NCBI GenBank assembly: GCA_963761015.1
Contig: CAVXFL010000020.1
Coordinates: 372,001-436,000, forward strand
Direction of reading: 5' to 3'
DNA: 64,000 nt
DNA from: CAVXFL01 sp963761015
GTDB lineage: Bacteria; Pseudomonadota; Alphaproteobacteria; Acetobacterales; Acetobacteraceae
How positions within the stretch are numbered: the first letter of the stretch is position 1; each line of letters starts with the position of its first letter. Positions 52,308 to 61,005 of this stretch are shown here, piece by piece. The notes below the pieces were generated by a model. That model was not told the DNA's origin. It saw nothing but the letters and a program-made list of their open reading frames with translations, and did no database searches. Made by a program: the position numbers and the translations under genes.

Positions 52308-52988
52308 CTAGCCGAGCCGTTTGGCGGCGCGCGCGACCAGCGCTTCGCGTTCGGCCCGCAATCCGGCGCCGCGCTCGCGAACCCGCGCGAGCACGGAAGC
52401 CCGGCACCGCTCCGGCGTCCCCGCGTCGAACGGCGGGGCCGGCGCGTATTCGAGCGTGAGTTGGATGGCCTCCGCCGCCTCGCGTCCCGCGACCTCGGCC
52501 ACGAGCGTGAGCGCGAAATCGATCCCGGCGGTAACCCCGCCGCCGCTCAGGACATTGCCGTCCTGCACGACGCGACCTTGCACCGGGACCGCGCCGAGCG
52601 GGCCAAGCAGGTCGTGAAACATCCAGTGCGTGGTCGCGCGCTTGCCGCGAAGCAGCCCGGCCGCGCCAAGAACCAAAGCGCCGGTGCAGACCGATGTCAC
52701 ATAGCGCGCGCCCTCCGCCTTGGCGCGCAGAAAGCCGAGCGTTTCCTCGTCTTCGAGTAGCGCGTTGATCCCGGCGCCACCCGGCACGCAGAGAATGTCG
52801 AGCCGCGGACACTCCGCCATCGTCACCGTCGGCCGCAGCACAAGCCCGGTCGAGGACGTGACCGGCTCGAGCGTCTTCCATACGAGATGCACGACGGCGT
52901 CCGGCAACGAGGCGAATACCTCGTAGGGGCCCGTCAGATCGAGCTGCTGCACCTTTGGGAATAACAGCAAGCCGATTTCCAGGGACAT
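52308..52988 (-). CDS. DJ-1/PfpI family protein, isonitrile-hydratase-like
   Basis: 226 aa. The core EIGLLLFPKVQQLDLTGPYEVFASLPD, PRLDILCVPGGAGINALLEDEETLGFLRAKA and the nucleophile elbow VTSVCTGALVLGAAGLLRGKRATTHW (Cys101) match the GATase1-like InhA branch. Isonitrile hydratase turns isonitriles into formamides, but many relatives have other or unknown functions. It has no partner gene nearby. Confidence 0.85.
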   Translation of the reverse strand: MSLEIGLLLFPKVQQLDLTGPYEVFASLPDAVVHLVWKTLEPVTSSTGLVLRPTVTMAECPRLDILCVPGGAGINALLEDEETLGFLRAKAEGARYVTSVCTGALVLGAAGLLRGKRATTHWMFHDLLGPLGAVPVQGRVVQDGNVLSGGGVTAGIDFALTLVAEVAGREAAEAIQLTLEYAPAPPFDAGTPERCRASVLARVRERGAGLRAEREALVARAAKRLG

Positions 52989-53015
52989 CGTGCTCCCTTG
53001 CTCGTGCGTCGGCTC

Positions 53016-53273
53016 TCAATCGCCGGATGAACCGTTCCCGCCGAAGGGCTGCCGCTCGGTTGCGGGGGACGCTCGAGAACCGGCGACCCGCTGACCGATT
53101 GCGCCGCCGGCCGCCAATCCGCGCCGGAGCAGTTCCCGCACGGCGGCGGCCCGGCTCGCCATGCGATGACCGAACCGGAAATCGTCGACCGCCTGCAGTT
53201 CGCTATCGTCCAGCATGATCTGCAGGCGCTCGCCCCGGCTCAACGGATTGCCTTTGGTCGTGGTCTCTTTCAT
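53016..53273 (-). CDS. Ribbon-helix-helix-like small protein
   Basis: 85 aa. Residues 10-55 (NPLSRGERLQIMLDDSELQAVDDFRFGHRMASRAAAVRELLRRGL) fit a short beta strand followed by two helices, as in CopG/Arc-type DNA-binding proteins; the remaining 30 residues are low complexity. No toxin partner is next to it, so it is more likely a stand-alone regulator. ATG 53273 trims 8 residues from the longest frame. Confidence 0.7.
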   Translation of the reverse strand: MKETTTKGNPLSRGERLQIMLDDSELQAVDDFRFGHRMASRAAAVRELLRRGLAAGGAIGQRVAGSRASPATERQPFGGNGSSGD

Positions 53274-53512
53274 CCGCGGCGCCCGGAATACAAGCAACGC
53301 TATCTACTCATTCGACCCCAATGGGGTCAATCCCTCATTTGGGTATCTGAATGCTCAGCGCCGAATGTGCCGAAGGAGTAGGGAGCACACTCCACTCAGT
53401 CCGAAAGCGCTGGACCGAACGCGGAACCTCGACTTTATTGCGGTGATTGACATCCATCGACTGGCTCGCCGGTTTTGAGAGCCGATTTGTGTTCGCAGCG
53501 AATTTGGAAACC

Positions 53513-54541
53513 ATGTCGCTTTCTGATCGGATTTTCGAAGTATTTGTCCATAAGCGGCCGTTGGCCGGGTGGCTGACCGCCTGCGCGGCCACGGCGGCGG
53601 CGATCGCGATCAGGCTCGCTGGCTGCATTCCTTCCGGGGTTTTCCGTTCGTCACGTTCTTCCCCGCGATACTGCTCACCGCCGTCGTGGGCGGCTGGGCT
53701 CCCGCCGCGGCCACGGCCGTCGCCGGATGGGTGTTCGCCTGGTATTTTCTCTATCCTCCAACGTCCAGCTTCGCGGTCTCGCGCGACCTGGCCATCGGCA
53801 TGGCCGGCGATCTTGTCGTCGCGGCCATCACCATCGCCCTGGTGGAGATCATTCGCATCGCCGGCCGGCATCTGCGCGACCGGCAATGGCAGACCGCAAT
53901 CCTGCTCGCCCAACAGGAAACGATGTACCGCGAATTGCAGCATCGGGTCGCGAACAACATGCAATTCGTCGCAAGCCTGTTCAGATTGCAGGCGAACAGG
54001 CTTGCCGAAGGAACCCCGGGCAGAATCGCCTTGCAGAGAGGGCGCGTCCCGACTCGTGCTGCTCGCCAGCCTGCACCGCAAGCTGCACAGCCCGCAACGC
54101 GCGGCGAAAGGCTTCGAGGTCGTCGCGCGCGAGGTGCTGCTCGACCTGTTTCGCGGTACCGGTTGCGCTCATCTCCGCCTGGAGGTGCGCGCCGATCCGA
54201 TACCGCTGCCGGCAGATGTGGTCATGACCCTCATTCTGATCGCGACCGAAATCACCACGAATGCGGTGAAGCACGCCTTCTCACAGGGAAACGGAACGCG
54301 GTTCACTGTCGAACTGCGCCGCGTGGCCGAGAACCGCGCCGAACTCGTCTTCACCGATGACGGGCCGGGGTTCCCGGACGCGATCGAACACGCCGCGGGA
54401 CTCGGCCGCAAGATCCTGGATTCGCTCGTTCGCCAACTGGACGGGTGCATCGACCTTCGAAGCGACGGCGGCGCCGTGGTCACGGTCGCGTTTCCGCTGT
54501 CTCCGCGGGCCGTTCATTGCGAGCCCGACAACAGATGTTGA
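53513..54541 (+). CDS. DUF4118/GHKL (HWE/HisKA_2-type) sensor histidine kinase, two frameshifts
   Basis: Would be about 342 aa. Frame a gives the first membrane helix (HKRPLAGWLTACAATAAAIAI). Frame b gives the DUF4118 region (GFPFVTFFPAILLTAVVGGWAP) and the histidine site QQETMYRELQHRVANNMQFVASLFRLQANRL. Back in frame a the dimerisation and ATPase parts follow (SRLVLLASLHRKLHSPQRAAKGF, LILIATEITTNAVKHAFSQG, VFTDDGPGFP). One base is missing near 53616-53630 and one extra near 54040. The HRVxNN site places it among HWE/LHK-like kinases. It ends 7 bp from the convergent pqqE stop. No response regulator is adjacent. Confidence 0.75.
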   Translation: MSLSDRIFEVFVHKRPLAGWLTACAATAAAIAIRLAGCIPSGVFRSSRSSPRYCSPPSWAAGLPPRPRPSPDGCSPGIFSILQRPASRSRATWPSAWPAILSSRPSPSPWWRSFASPAGICATGNGRPQSCSPNRKRCTANCSIGSRTTCNSSQACSDCRRTGLPKEPRAESPCREGASRLVLLASLHRKLHSPQRAAKGFEVVAREVLLDLFRGTGCAHLRLEVRADPIPLPADVVMTLILIATEITTNAVKHAFSQGNGTRFTVELRRVAENRAELVFTDDGPGFPDAIEHAAGLGRKILDSLVRQLDGCIDLRSDGGAVVTVAFPLSPRAVHCEPDNRC

Positions 54542-54548
54542 CTTGCCG

Positions 54549-55682
54549 TTACTCCGCCGGCTCGAACGAGGGCTGCGCGGCGGGGGCGGCGGAGGAGAGG
54601 CCCCCGATGCGGCGATAGACGAAATCGGGCGGTTCGCCGCTGCGGCTCCGCGCGACTTCTTCCATCAGGTGATGGTCGGGCGACAGCGCGCAGGCGGGAT
54701 CGGTACGCGCGGCATCGCCGGTCATGGCGAAGGCCTGGCAGCGGCAGCCGCCCCAATCGATTTCCCGCCGGTCGCAGGACGCGCAGGGCTCGGGCATCCA
54801 ATCGGTGCCGCGGAAACGGCGAAACGCCGGATCGTCCGCCCAGATCGCGGCGAGCGAGGTGTCGCGCACCGAGGAAAACGTGAAACCGGGCAGGGTCTCG
54901 GCGGCGTGGCAGGGCATCGCCTTGCCGGAGGGCGAGATGTTGATGAACCGCCGCGCCCAGCCGCCCATGCACGCTTTTGGACGGCGCGCGTAATAGTCCG
55001 GCACCACGTAGTCGATGACCATGCGCCCCTTCAGCCGGGCGCGCGCCAATTCCACCTCCTCCGTCGCCGCGTCGAGTTGCGCGCGGCTCGGCAGCAGCGC
55101 GTCGCGGTTGCGCAAACCCCATCCATAATACTGGACGTGCGCGATCTCGGTGCGGCTGGCGCCCAGGTCTTCCGCCATCGCCAGCATGCCGGGAAGGTTA
55201 TCCAGGTTCTGCCGGTGCACGACGAAATTCAGCGTCAGCGGCAGACCGGCATCCTTGATAAGCCGCGCCGCGACCAGCTTTTTCGCGTGCGCGCCGGGCA
55301 GACCGGCGATGCGGTCGGCATTGCCGGCCGCGATATCCTGAAAGCTGAGCTGGATGTGATCGATGCCCGCATCGACCAGCCGCCCCATCATCCGCTCGTC
55401 CAGCGTCACGCCGGAGGTGATGATGTTGGTGTACATTTGCAGCGTCGCGGCGTGGCGCACCAGGTCCGGCAGGTCGCGCCGTGCGGTGGGCTCGCCGCCG
55501 GTGAAGTGCATTTGCAAAACGCCGAGCGCCGCCGCCTCGTCGAGCACGCGCAGCCAGGTCGCGGTATCCAACTCGGCGCCGGCGCGTTCCAGTTCCAGCG
55601 GGTTCGAGCAATAGGGGCATTGCAGCGGACAGCGATGCGTGATCTCGGCGATCAGCCCCATCGGCGGTTCGAGCGTGCTCAT
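54549..55682 (-). CDS. pqqE: PQQ biosynthesis radical SAM enzyme PqqE
   Basis: 377 aa. The radical SAM cluster CPLQCPYC (Cys18, Cys22, Cys25) and SPASM-type auxiliary cysteines (CHAAE, CASCDRREIDWGGCRCQAF) are intact. It links Glu and Tyr of PqqA by a carbon-carbon bond, with PqqD presenting the peptide. ATG 55682 overlaps the pqqD stop (ATGA). Confidence 0.95.
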   Translation of the reverse strand: MSTLEPPMGLIAEITHRCPLQCPYCSNPLELERAGAELDTATWLRVLDEAAALGVLQMHFTGGEPTARRDLPDLVRHAATLQMYTNIITSGVTLDERMMGRLVDAGIDHIQLSFQDIAAGNADRIAGLPGAHAKKLVAARLIKDAGLPLTLNFVVHRQNLDNLPGMLAMAEDLGASRTEIAHVQYYGWGLRNRDALLPSRAQLDAATEEVELARARLKGRMVIDYVVPDYYARRPKACMGGWARRFINISPSGKAMPCHAAETLPGFTFSSVRDTSLAAIWADDPAFRRFRGTDWMPEPCASCDRREIDWGGCRCQAFAMTGDAARTDPACALSPDHHLMEEVARSRSGEPPDFVYRRIGGLSSAAPAAQPSFEPAE

Positions 55683-55960
55683 AGCCGGATCGCTCCTTTT
55701 TCGGCCAGGTCGCGCAGCATGGCGCCGACATCGCCGGCGATCAGGTCACGCGGCGCGTTGAAACGGGCCGCCAGGTCGTCGATGATCGCGCCCAGCGTGC
55801 GCTCGCCGTCGATCAGCTTCAAGATCTCGACGGCCTGCTCGTCAGGAAGGAACAGCCGCTCAGGCGCCAGCACGACCCAGGCGTTGCGGACGGAATCGAG
55901 GCGGAATTTTACCCCCGCCGCGAATTTGGGGACCGCGCTGTCGCCGGCGGCTTCGCTCAT
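55679..55960 (-). CDS. pqqD: PQQ biosynthesis peptide chaperone PqqD
   Basis: 93 aa. Winged-helix-like RiPP recognition element: VPKFAAGVKFRLDSVRNAWVVLAPERLFLPDEQAVEILKLIDGERTLGAIIDDLAARF. It binds PqqA and delivers it to PqqE. ATG 55960 overlaps the pqqC stop (ATGA); the longer frame upstream has no family similarity. Confidence 0.93.
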   Translation of the reverse strand: MSEAAGDSAVPKFAAGVKFRLDSVRNAWVVLAPERLFLPDEQAVEILKLIDGERTLGAIIDDLAARFNAPRDLIAGDVGAMLRDLAEKGAIRL

Positions 55961-56709
55961 CCATGATCCTCGGGTACGAAGGCGCCGGGCGGAATGTACC
56001 CCGGCGCGACATAAGCAAAGTGCAGCGCATCGAGCTGCGACCACAGCACGTCGCACTTGAACCGCAGCGCCGCCAGCGCGAGCTGCTGCTGCTCCGGCGT
56101 GCGCGCATGCTCCTTCACGTAGCCCAGCGCGAAGTTCACGTCGCGCGGCGCCTGCGTCAGCCGCGGTGTGAAATAGGCGAGCGTGTCCTGGGTGATCCAG
56201 TCGTAGTTGGCGAGCATGCCGGCGACGCGCTCGCTGATGATGGTCGGCGAGAACATCTCGGTCAGCGACGAGGCGACGCCTTCCAAAATCGAGCGCTCGC
56301 GCACGAAATGGACATACGCATCGACCGCGAACCGCGTGCCGGGCAGCAGGCCGGCGGTCGATTCGACATACGCGCGATCAAGCCCGACGCCTTCGGCCAG
56401 TTTCAGCCAGCGCGCCACGCCGCCCGTTCCCGGTGAATCGCCGTCGTGGTCCACCAGCCGCCGCCGCCATTCGCGGCGCAATTCCGCCGTCGGCAGGCGC
56501 GCGAGCAACGAGGCATCCTTGGCCGGAATGCTGCTCTGATAATAATACCGGTTCAGCGCCCAGGCCTGCACCTGCCCGCGCGTCAGCTTGCCGCCGTGCA
56601 GGGCCTTATGAAACGGGTGCAGGTTGTGGTACTGCTCGGCGCCGATCGCGCGGAGCGCGGTTTCCAGCCCCTCGGGCGTGAGCGGACGTTCCAGGGTCAT
56701 GACGTTCAT
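55957..56709 (-). CDS. pqqC: Pyrroloquinoline-quinone synthase PqqC
   Basis: 250 aa. All-helical cofactor-free oxidase that does the final ring closure and oxidation. Seen: YHNLHPFHKALHGGKLTRGQVQAWALNRYYYQSSIPAKDA, LVDHDGDSPGTGGVARWLKLAEGVGLDR and CDVLWSQLDALHFAYV. ATG 56709 overlaps the pqqB stop. Confidence 0.96.
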   Translation of the reverse strand: MNVMTLERPLTPEGLETALRAIGAEQYHNLHPFHKALHGGKLTRGQVQAWALNRYYYQSSIPAKDASLLARLPTAELRREWRRRLVDHDGDSPGTGGVARWLKLAEGVGLDRAYVESTAGLLPGTRFAVDAYVHFVRERSILEGVASSLTEMFSPTIISERVAGMLANYDWITQDTLAYFTPRLTQAPRDVNFALGYVKEHARTPEQQQLALAALRFKCDVLWSQLDALHFAYVAPGYIPPGAFVPEDHG

Positions 56710-57626
56710 AGACGCGCCTCCATGCCATCGAAGGCGACTTCCCAACCCGCCGCCCCCAGTTCGCTGCGTTCGGGCAAGTCATCCAGCAGAACCGGGTTGG
56801 AGTTGTTGATGTGGATCAAAATTTTCCGCCGCACGCCGAGATCGGCGAACGCGGCGATGGTGCCGTCCGCGCCGCAAAGGCTCATATGCCCCATGCGGCG
56901 CCCGGTCTTTTCGCCGATACCGGCGCGGATCATCTCCTGATCGTCCCAGAGCGTGCCGTCGAAGAACACGAGTTCGGCGCCGCGCAGGCGCTGGCGCAGC
57001 CGGTCCGTCATGGCGGCGCAACCGGGAATGAAAAACAGTTTCTTGCCCCCGTGGGCGATCGCGAGCCCGACCGTCTCCTCGCCCTCGACGATCGGCGGCG
57101 CAGACCCTTGCTGCTCGAGATAGAGCGGCACTTTTCCCGGCACGGCGAAGGCTTCCACCGTCAGCCCGCTCGGCTCGCCGGTTGGGAGGTCGAGCGAGAC
57201 CGGCCGTTCGAGGCGAAGCGGCTGGCGCTTCACCACGTCGCGGGCCAGCACCTCGAAAATCGGGTTGGCGTCCAGCACGCCCAGCACCTTGGCGGTCGCG
57301 TAGATCGTGAAGGGCTGGCGCTCGCGCAGCGTGAGCAGGCCGGCGATCGCGTCCACGTCGCCGCCGTTCAGCACCACCCCGGCAATCGGCGAGGACCGCA
57401 GCCCTTCCCGCGGCTGCAGCACCGCCGCGCCCTCGATCTGCGCCCGCAGATCCGGGGCGGCGTTCAGCACGAACCAAGATTTGGAATCGGCGGAAACCGC
57501 GACCGAGGCCTGGTTGCGCGGCTTCGCGGCGGGATCACCTTGCCGGGCCCGCCGGCACCCCGGCGCATTGGAATTCCACTGGGGAAAGCCGCCACCCGCG
57601 GCAGCCCCGAGGACGACGGCGCGCAT
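56706..57626 (-). CDS. pqqB: PQQ biosynthesis protein PqqB
   Basis: 306 aa metallo-beta-lactamase-fold protein, proposed to hydroxylate the cross-linked intermediate. N-terminus VVLGAAAGGGFPQWNSNAPGCRRARQG is diagnostic; also SPIAGVVLNGGDVDAIAGLLTLRERQPF and ILIHINNSNPVLLDD. It normally starts MRxxVLGxAAGGG, so ATG 57626 is used, although a TTG 9 bp upstream is possible and the ribosome site is weak. Confidence 0.94.
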   Translation of the reverse strand: MRAVVLGAAAGGGFPQWNSNAPGCRRARQGDPAAKPRNQASVAVSADSKSWFVLNAAPDLRAQIEGAAVLQPREGLRSSPIAGVVLNGGDVDAIAGLLTLRERQPFTIYATAKVLGVLDANPIFEVLARDVVKRQPLRLERPVSLDLPTGEPSGLTVEAFAVPGKVPLYLEQQGSAPPIVEGEETVGLAIAHGGKKLFFIPGCAAMTDRLRQRLRGAELVFFDGTLWDDQEMIRAGIGEKTGRRMGHMSLCGADGTIAAFADLGVRRKILIHINNSNPVLLDDLPERSELGAAGWEVAFDGMEARL

Positions 57627-57659
57627 CGCGTTCAACCATGATGTATCGGGCAAATCATC

Positions 57660-57694
57660 GCGCGCCGCCAAGAGCCATGCCCAAGGCGGCGCGC
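57660..57694 (-). terminator. Stem-loop between pqqA1 and pqqB (attenuator-like)
   Basis: A perfect 10-bp inverted repeat (GCGCGCCGCC at 57660-57669 and GGCGGCGCGC at 57685-57694, 15-nt loop) lies 8 bp after the pqqA1 stop and 34 bp before the pqqB ATG. It has no U-run. It probably stabilises the pqqA message or weakens read-through, so that PqqA substrate is made in excess over enzymes. Confidence 0.6.
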
Positions 57695-57701
57695 AACTCG
57701 G

Positions 57702-57782
57702 TTACTTCACCTCGGCGCAGGCGTAGCAGTTGATTTCCGCGCCCAGGGCGATTTCGATCAGCTTCGGTGTGGTCCAGCTCAT
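57702..57782 (-). CDS. pqqA: PQQ precursor peptide PqqA, copy 1
   Basis: 26 aa: starts MSWTTPKLIEIALGAEINCY, ends ACAEVK. The Glu and Tyr that become PQQ are in the E-I-N-C-Y segment (Glu16, Tyr20). GGAGGAAACC precedes the ATG at 57782. It is next to pqqB, separated by a stem-loop. Confidence 0.95.
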   Translation of the reverse strand: MSWTTPKLIEIALGAEINCYACAEVK

Positions 57783-58131
57783 GGTTTCCTCCAGAGGTTG
57801 CCGAAAAAGTGGAGGGCTCGCCGCCCTCTCGGGAATTTGCCGATCGCCCCAGTCAACCTGATTTGGTGGCGATTGACAAAGCCAGTCAGAGATTCACGCA
57901 GCGACTGCGCGCCTGACTGGGTTATAATATAGGAATACCTGCTCGGGCATTCCAATTGATTGTTTAATTATTGCTCATCGACGGTTCCAATGCCTATCGG
58001 GGCACGCGAAAGGCGGCAACGGAGACGGGAACCGACTGAAGGCCGCCGAAACAGCGGCTACTTGCGCGTATTCTCTAAAGCCCAGTTCGCGCCGCCACGG
58101 GCAGGCCCGACGGCGGCGCTCCCGGGTCGAG
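57783..58131. other. 349-bp region between the two pqqA genes
   Basis: No further gene is supported. It contains an AT-rich stretch at about 57910-57990, unlike its surroundings, and a short GAGGGC/GCCCTC inverted repeat near 57812, so it likely holds a promoter for pqqA1 and the downstream operon. Confidence 0.5.
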
Positions 58132-58212
58132 TTACTTCACCTCGGCGCAGGCGTAGCAGTTGATCTCGGCGCCAAGGGCGATTTCGACAACTTTCGGGGA
58201 CTTCCAGCTCAT
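58132..58212 (-). CDS. pqqA: PQQ precursor peptide PqqA, copy 2
   Basis: 26 aa: starts MSWKSPKVVEIALGAEINCY, ends ACAEVK. It keeps the E-x3-Y core and differs from copy 1 at five residues near the N-terminus (K4, S5, V8, V9 against T4, T5, L8, I9 plus codon changes). The same GGAGGAAACC ribosome site is present. It is 349 bp upstream of copy 1 on the same strand. Confidence 0.95.
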   Translation of the reverse strand: MSWKSPKVVEIALGAEINCYACAEVK

Positions 58213-58366
58213 GGTTTCCTCCACTGAAGCTTCGGGAAAAACATACCTTCGGCAGGCACGCTACCGATATTAGCCTCCCGGCCGCGGCGAAGGCAAGCGG
58301 TCGAGCTTGCACACCGGCGCGGGGCGACGACGGCCCTGATCGGCAAGGCGCCGCCACGGTCCAGAG

Positions 58367-58642
58367 CTACCCGCTCGCCGTGGTCGGGTCAATCGTACGG
58401 CGGATCTCGGTGATCTTGTTGGCCGGGAAGCCGCTCAGCTCCGAATGCTTGCGGATCGCCTCCTCGTTCTCGGCGAGGTAGACGCAAAAGGTCTTGTTGT
58501 CGGCCACGTAGCTTTCCAGCCACTGCACCCGCGGCGCGAGCTGGGCCAGCGCCTCGTTGGATTTCGCCGCGGCGCCCTTCAGGGTCTCGCGGTCGGCGCT
58601 GCCGACATTCGGCAGGTCGCGCTCGATGATGTATTTTTGCAC
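58367..58642 (-). CDS. DUF4242 family protein
   Basis: 91 aa, ferredoxin-like fold expected. KYIIERDLPNVGSADRETLKGAAAKSNEALAQLAPRVQWLESYVADNKTFCVYLAENEEAIRKHSELSGFPANKITEIRRTIDP matches DUF4242, a family of small proteins with possible metal or sensory roles and no set function. GTG 58642 is used because AGGAGGA lies 9 bp upstream; an ATG 18 bp earlier is possible. Confidence 0.85.
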   Translation of the reverse strand: MQKYIIERDLPNVGSADRETLKGAAAKSNEALAQLAPRVQWLESYVADNKTFCVYLAENEEAIRKHSELSGFPANKITEIRRTIDPTTASG

Positions 58643-58761
58643 GGTTTCGTTCCTCCTCACGTCCAGAGGCCGGCAGAATGCGGCGGAACAGGAGTAGGAA
58701 CAAGCAGGACTGGGAACAAGCAGGCCGGCAACCCGATTCGGTCGCCAGACGTTAGCGCGGC

Positions 58762-59031
58762 ATGAAACCGTTCACCGTCGCGTTGCTGGCGGCATTCGGC
58801 ACCGTGGCCGCCGCGATGAACGCCGGCCCCGCGCCAGCCGCCGAAACCGCGCCTGCGACGCCGCCCAAGGTCGCGCCGCCCGCGCGGCCGCCCGCCCCGG
58901 CGATGCCGCCGCCGATCGCTTCGCACGGCGACCCGAACGCCCCGGTGCCGACCAATCCACCGGAGAAAATCGCGCCGCCCGCCACGCCGAGCGGCACGAC
59001 CGTTCCTCTGCCCTCCCGGACGACCCAATAG
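58762..59031 (+). CDS. Pro/Ala-rich secreted peptide, hypothetical
   Basis: 89 aa. Signal peptide residues 1-27 (VALLAAFGTVAAAMNAGPAPAAE), then a Pro-rich mature part without folded-domain features (TPPKVAPPARPPAPAMPPP). The clean signal peptide argues for a real gene; the reverse-strand frame over the same bases is Gly-rich and less likely. No partner is evident. Confidence 0.45.
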   Translation: MKPFTVALLAAFGTVAAAMNAGPAPAAETAPATPPKVAPPARPPAPAMPPPIASHGDPNAPVPTNPPEKIAPPATPSGTTVPLPSRTTQ

Positions 59032-59059
59032 GCCCGGCCAGCCCGCTCGCGCGGCAATC

Positions 59060-59073
59060 TTGATCTAGCTCAA
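59060..59073 (+). promoter_or_regulatory. FNR/FixK-type box upstream of phaC
   Basis: TTGAT-CTAG-CTCAA matches the consensus TTGAT-N4-ATCAA with one change. It lies 54 bp before the phaC start, a fitting place for an oxygen-responsive CRP/FNR-type activator. The regulator gene is not in the window. Confidence 0.5.
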
Positions 59074-59127
59074 GGCCGGGGGCGGCAATCCCTCGCACAA
59101 GAACCGCCGAGCAAACCGGAGGTTGTC

Positions 59128-60913
59128 GTGCACGGAGCGCAGCCGAGGCGTTCATCCGCTCCATCGCGCCTGACATCCCCGCCGATCGGGACCGCCGAAC
59201 TTCCGCCCGCGCGCAACCGTAAGTTATCGAGCCTGCCGGAGCTCGATCGGCTGGTGCATGCGGCCGAGGGGCGGCTCACGGCCGGGTTGTCGCCCACCGC
59301 GCTCTGGCTGGCGTTCCTGGACTGGGGGCTCCATATCGCCAACGCGCCGTTCCGGCGCATGGCGCTGGCGCAGCTCGCCTTCGCCCAATCGTGGCGCCTG
59401 CTGCAGGCGCCCGGCCGCGCCGCCGCCATCGTCCCCTCCCCCGGCGATCATCGCTTCGGCCATCCGGGCTGGCGAAACCCGCCGTTCGCCCAGCTCCAGC
59501 AGGCGTTCCTGGTGGCCGAGGAATGGTGGGGCGAACTGGCCAAGCCGCCACCCGGCACGAACCGCGCGAACGGCAGAATTGTATCGTTCGCGATGCGCCA
59601 GTGGATCGACGTGTTCTCGCCCTCGAACGTGCCGTGGCTCAATCCGGAGGTGATCGAGACGACGTTCGCGACCGGCGGCCTCAGCCTGCTCCAGGGCTGG
59701 GCCAATTTCGCCGCCGATCTGCGCGCGGCGCTTGGCGGCAAGCCGGCCGCGCCCGAAGGTCTCGTGGTGGGGCGCGACCTCGCGGTCACGCCGGGCAAGG
59801 TGGTGTTCCGCAACGAACTGATGGAGCTGATCCAGTACGCGCCGGCCACGCCCGACGTGCGGCGCGAGCCGGTGCTGATCGTGCCCGCCTGGATCATGAA
59901 ATACTACATCCTGGACCTTTCGCCGCGCAATTCGCTGATCGGCTATCTGGTCGCGCAGGGCCATACCGTGTTTGCCATCTCGTGGCGCAATCCGGGCGCG
60001 GAATCGCGCGATCTGGGCCTGGACGATTACCGCCGCCTCGGCGTGATGGCGGCCATGGACGCAGTCGGCGCCATCGGCGGCGGCGCGCCGATCCATGGCT
60101 GCGGCTACTGCCTGGGCGGAACCTTGCTCGCGATCGCCGCCGCCGCGATGGCGCGGGATGGCGATCATCGTCTGGCTAGCCTCACGCTCCTCGCCGCGCA
60201 GACGGATTTCGACGAAGCGGGCGAGTTGCAGCTCTTCATCAACGAGGACCAGCTCGAATTCCTCGGCGACCTGATGCGCGCGCAAGGCTTTCTGGACAGC
60301 CGACAGATGGCCGGCGCGTTCCAGATGCTGCGCTCGAACGATCTGGTCTGGTCGCGGGCGATCAACGCCTACGTGCTCGGAAAACGTCAGGAAGCAAGCG
60401 ATCTGATGGCCTGGAATGCCGATGGCACGCGTATGCCGGCGCGCATGCATGCGGAGTATCTGCAAAGCCTGTTCCTGAACGACGACCTCGCCGAGGGGCA
60501 TTTTCGGGTCGACGGCAGGCCGGTCTCGCTCGCCGATATCCGCGGCCCGCTGTTCGTCGTGGGCACCGAGACCGATCACATCGCGCCCTGGCGGTCGGTC
60601 TATAAGATCCTGTTGCTGAACGAGCACGACGCCACCTTCGTGCTGACCTCGGGCGGCCACAACGCCGGAATCGTCAGCGAGCCGGGGCATCCGCACCGGC
60701 ACTACCGCATCCGCGAGCGTCCGTTCGGACACCCCCTATATCGGTCCGGAGGATTGGCTGGATGTCGCCGCATCGCGGGACGGGTCCTGGTGGCCGGCCT
60801 GGCACGAGTGGCTCGATCGCCATTCCGGCGATCGGCAGCCGCCGCCGGGGCTCGGGTCCGCGGATTATCCGCCGCTCGACGATGCACCCGGGCGATACGT
60901 GCTCGAACGCTGA
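59128..60913 (+). CDS. phaC: Class I-type polyhydroxyalkanoate synthase PhaC (single-base frameshift)
   Basis: Would be 594 aa. It polymerises hydroxyacyl-CoA to PHA. The lipase-like box GCGYCLGGT holds catalytic Cys328; Asp is in GTETDHIAPW and His in SGGHNAGIVSEPG. After HRHYRIRER the frame breaks; dropping one C in the CC near 60720-60721 gives RSDTPYIGPEDWLDVAASRDGSWWPAWHEWLDRHSG and the proper end DDAPGRYVLER. GTG 59128 has GGAGG 6 bp upstream. No phaA, phaB or phasin genes are adjacent. Confidence 0.9.
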
Positions 60914-61005
60914 CGGCGCGGCGCGTGGCGGCCGATAACGGCCTGCTGCTGCTTACCGACCTCTACCAACGCGGAATCGGCACTCCTCGAGGCCGTCCGA
61001 ACCGA

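Noticed and set aside
58752..59057. Gly-rich frame on the - strand over the Pro-rich peptide
   Set aside because: It is the complement of Pro codons; the + strand frame has a clear signal peptide.
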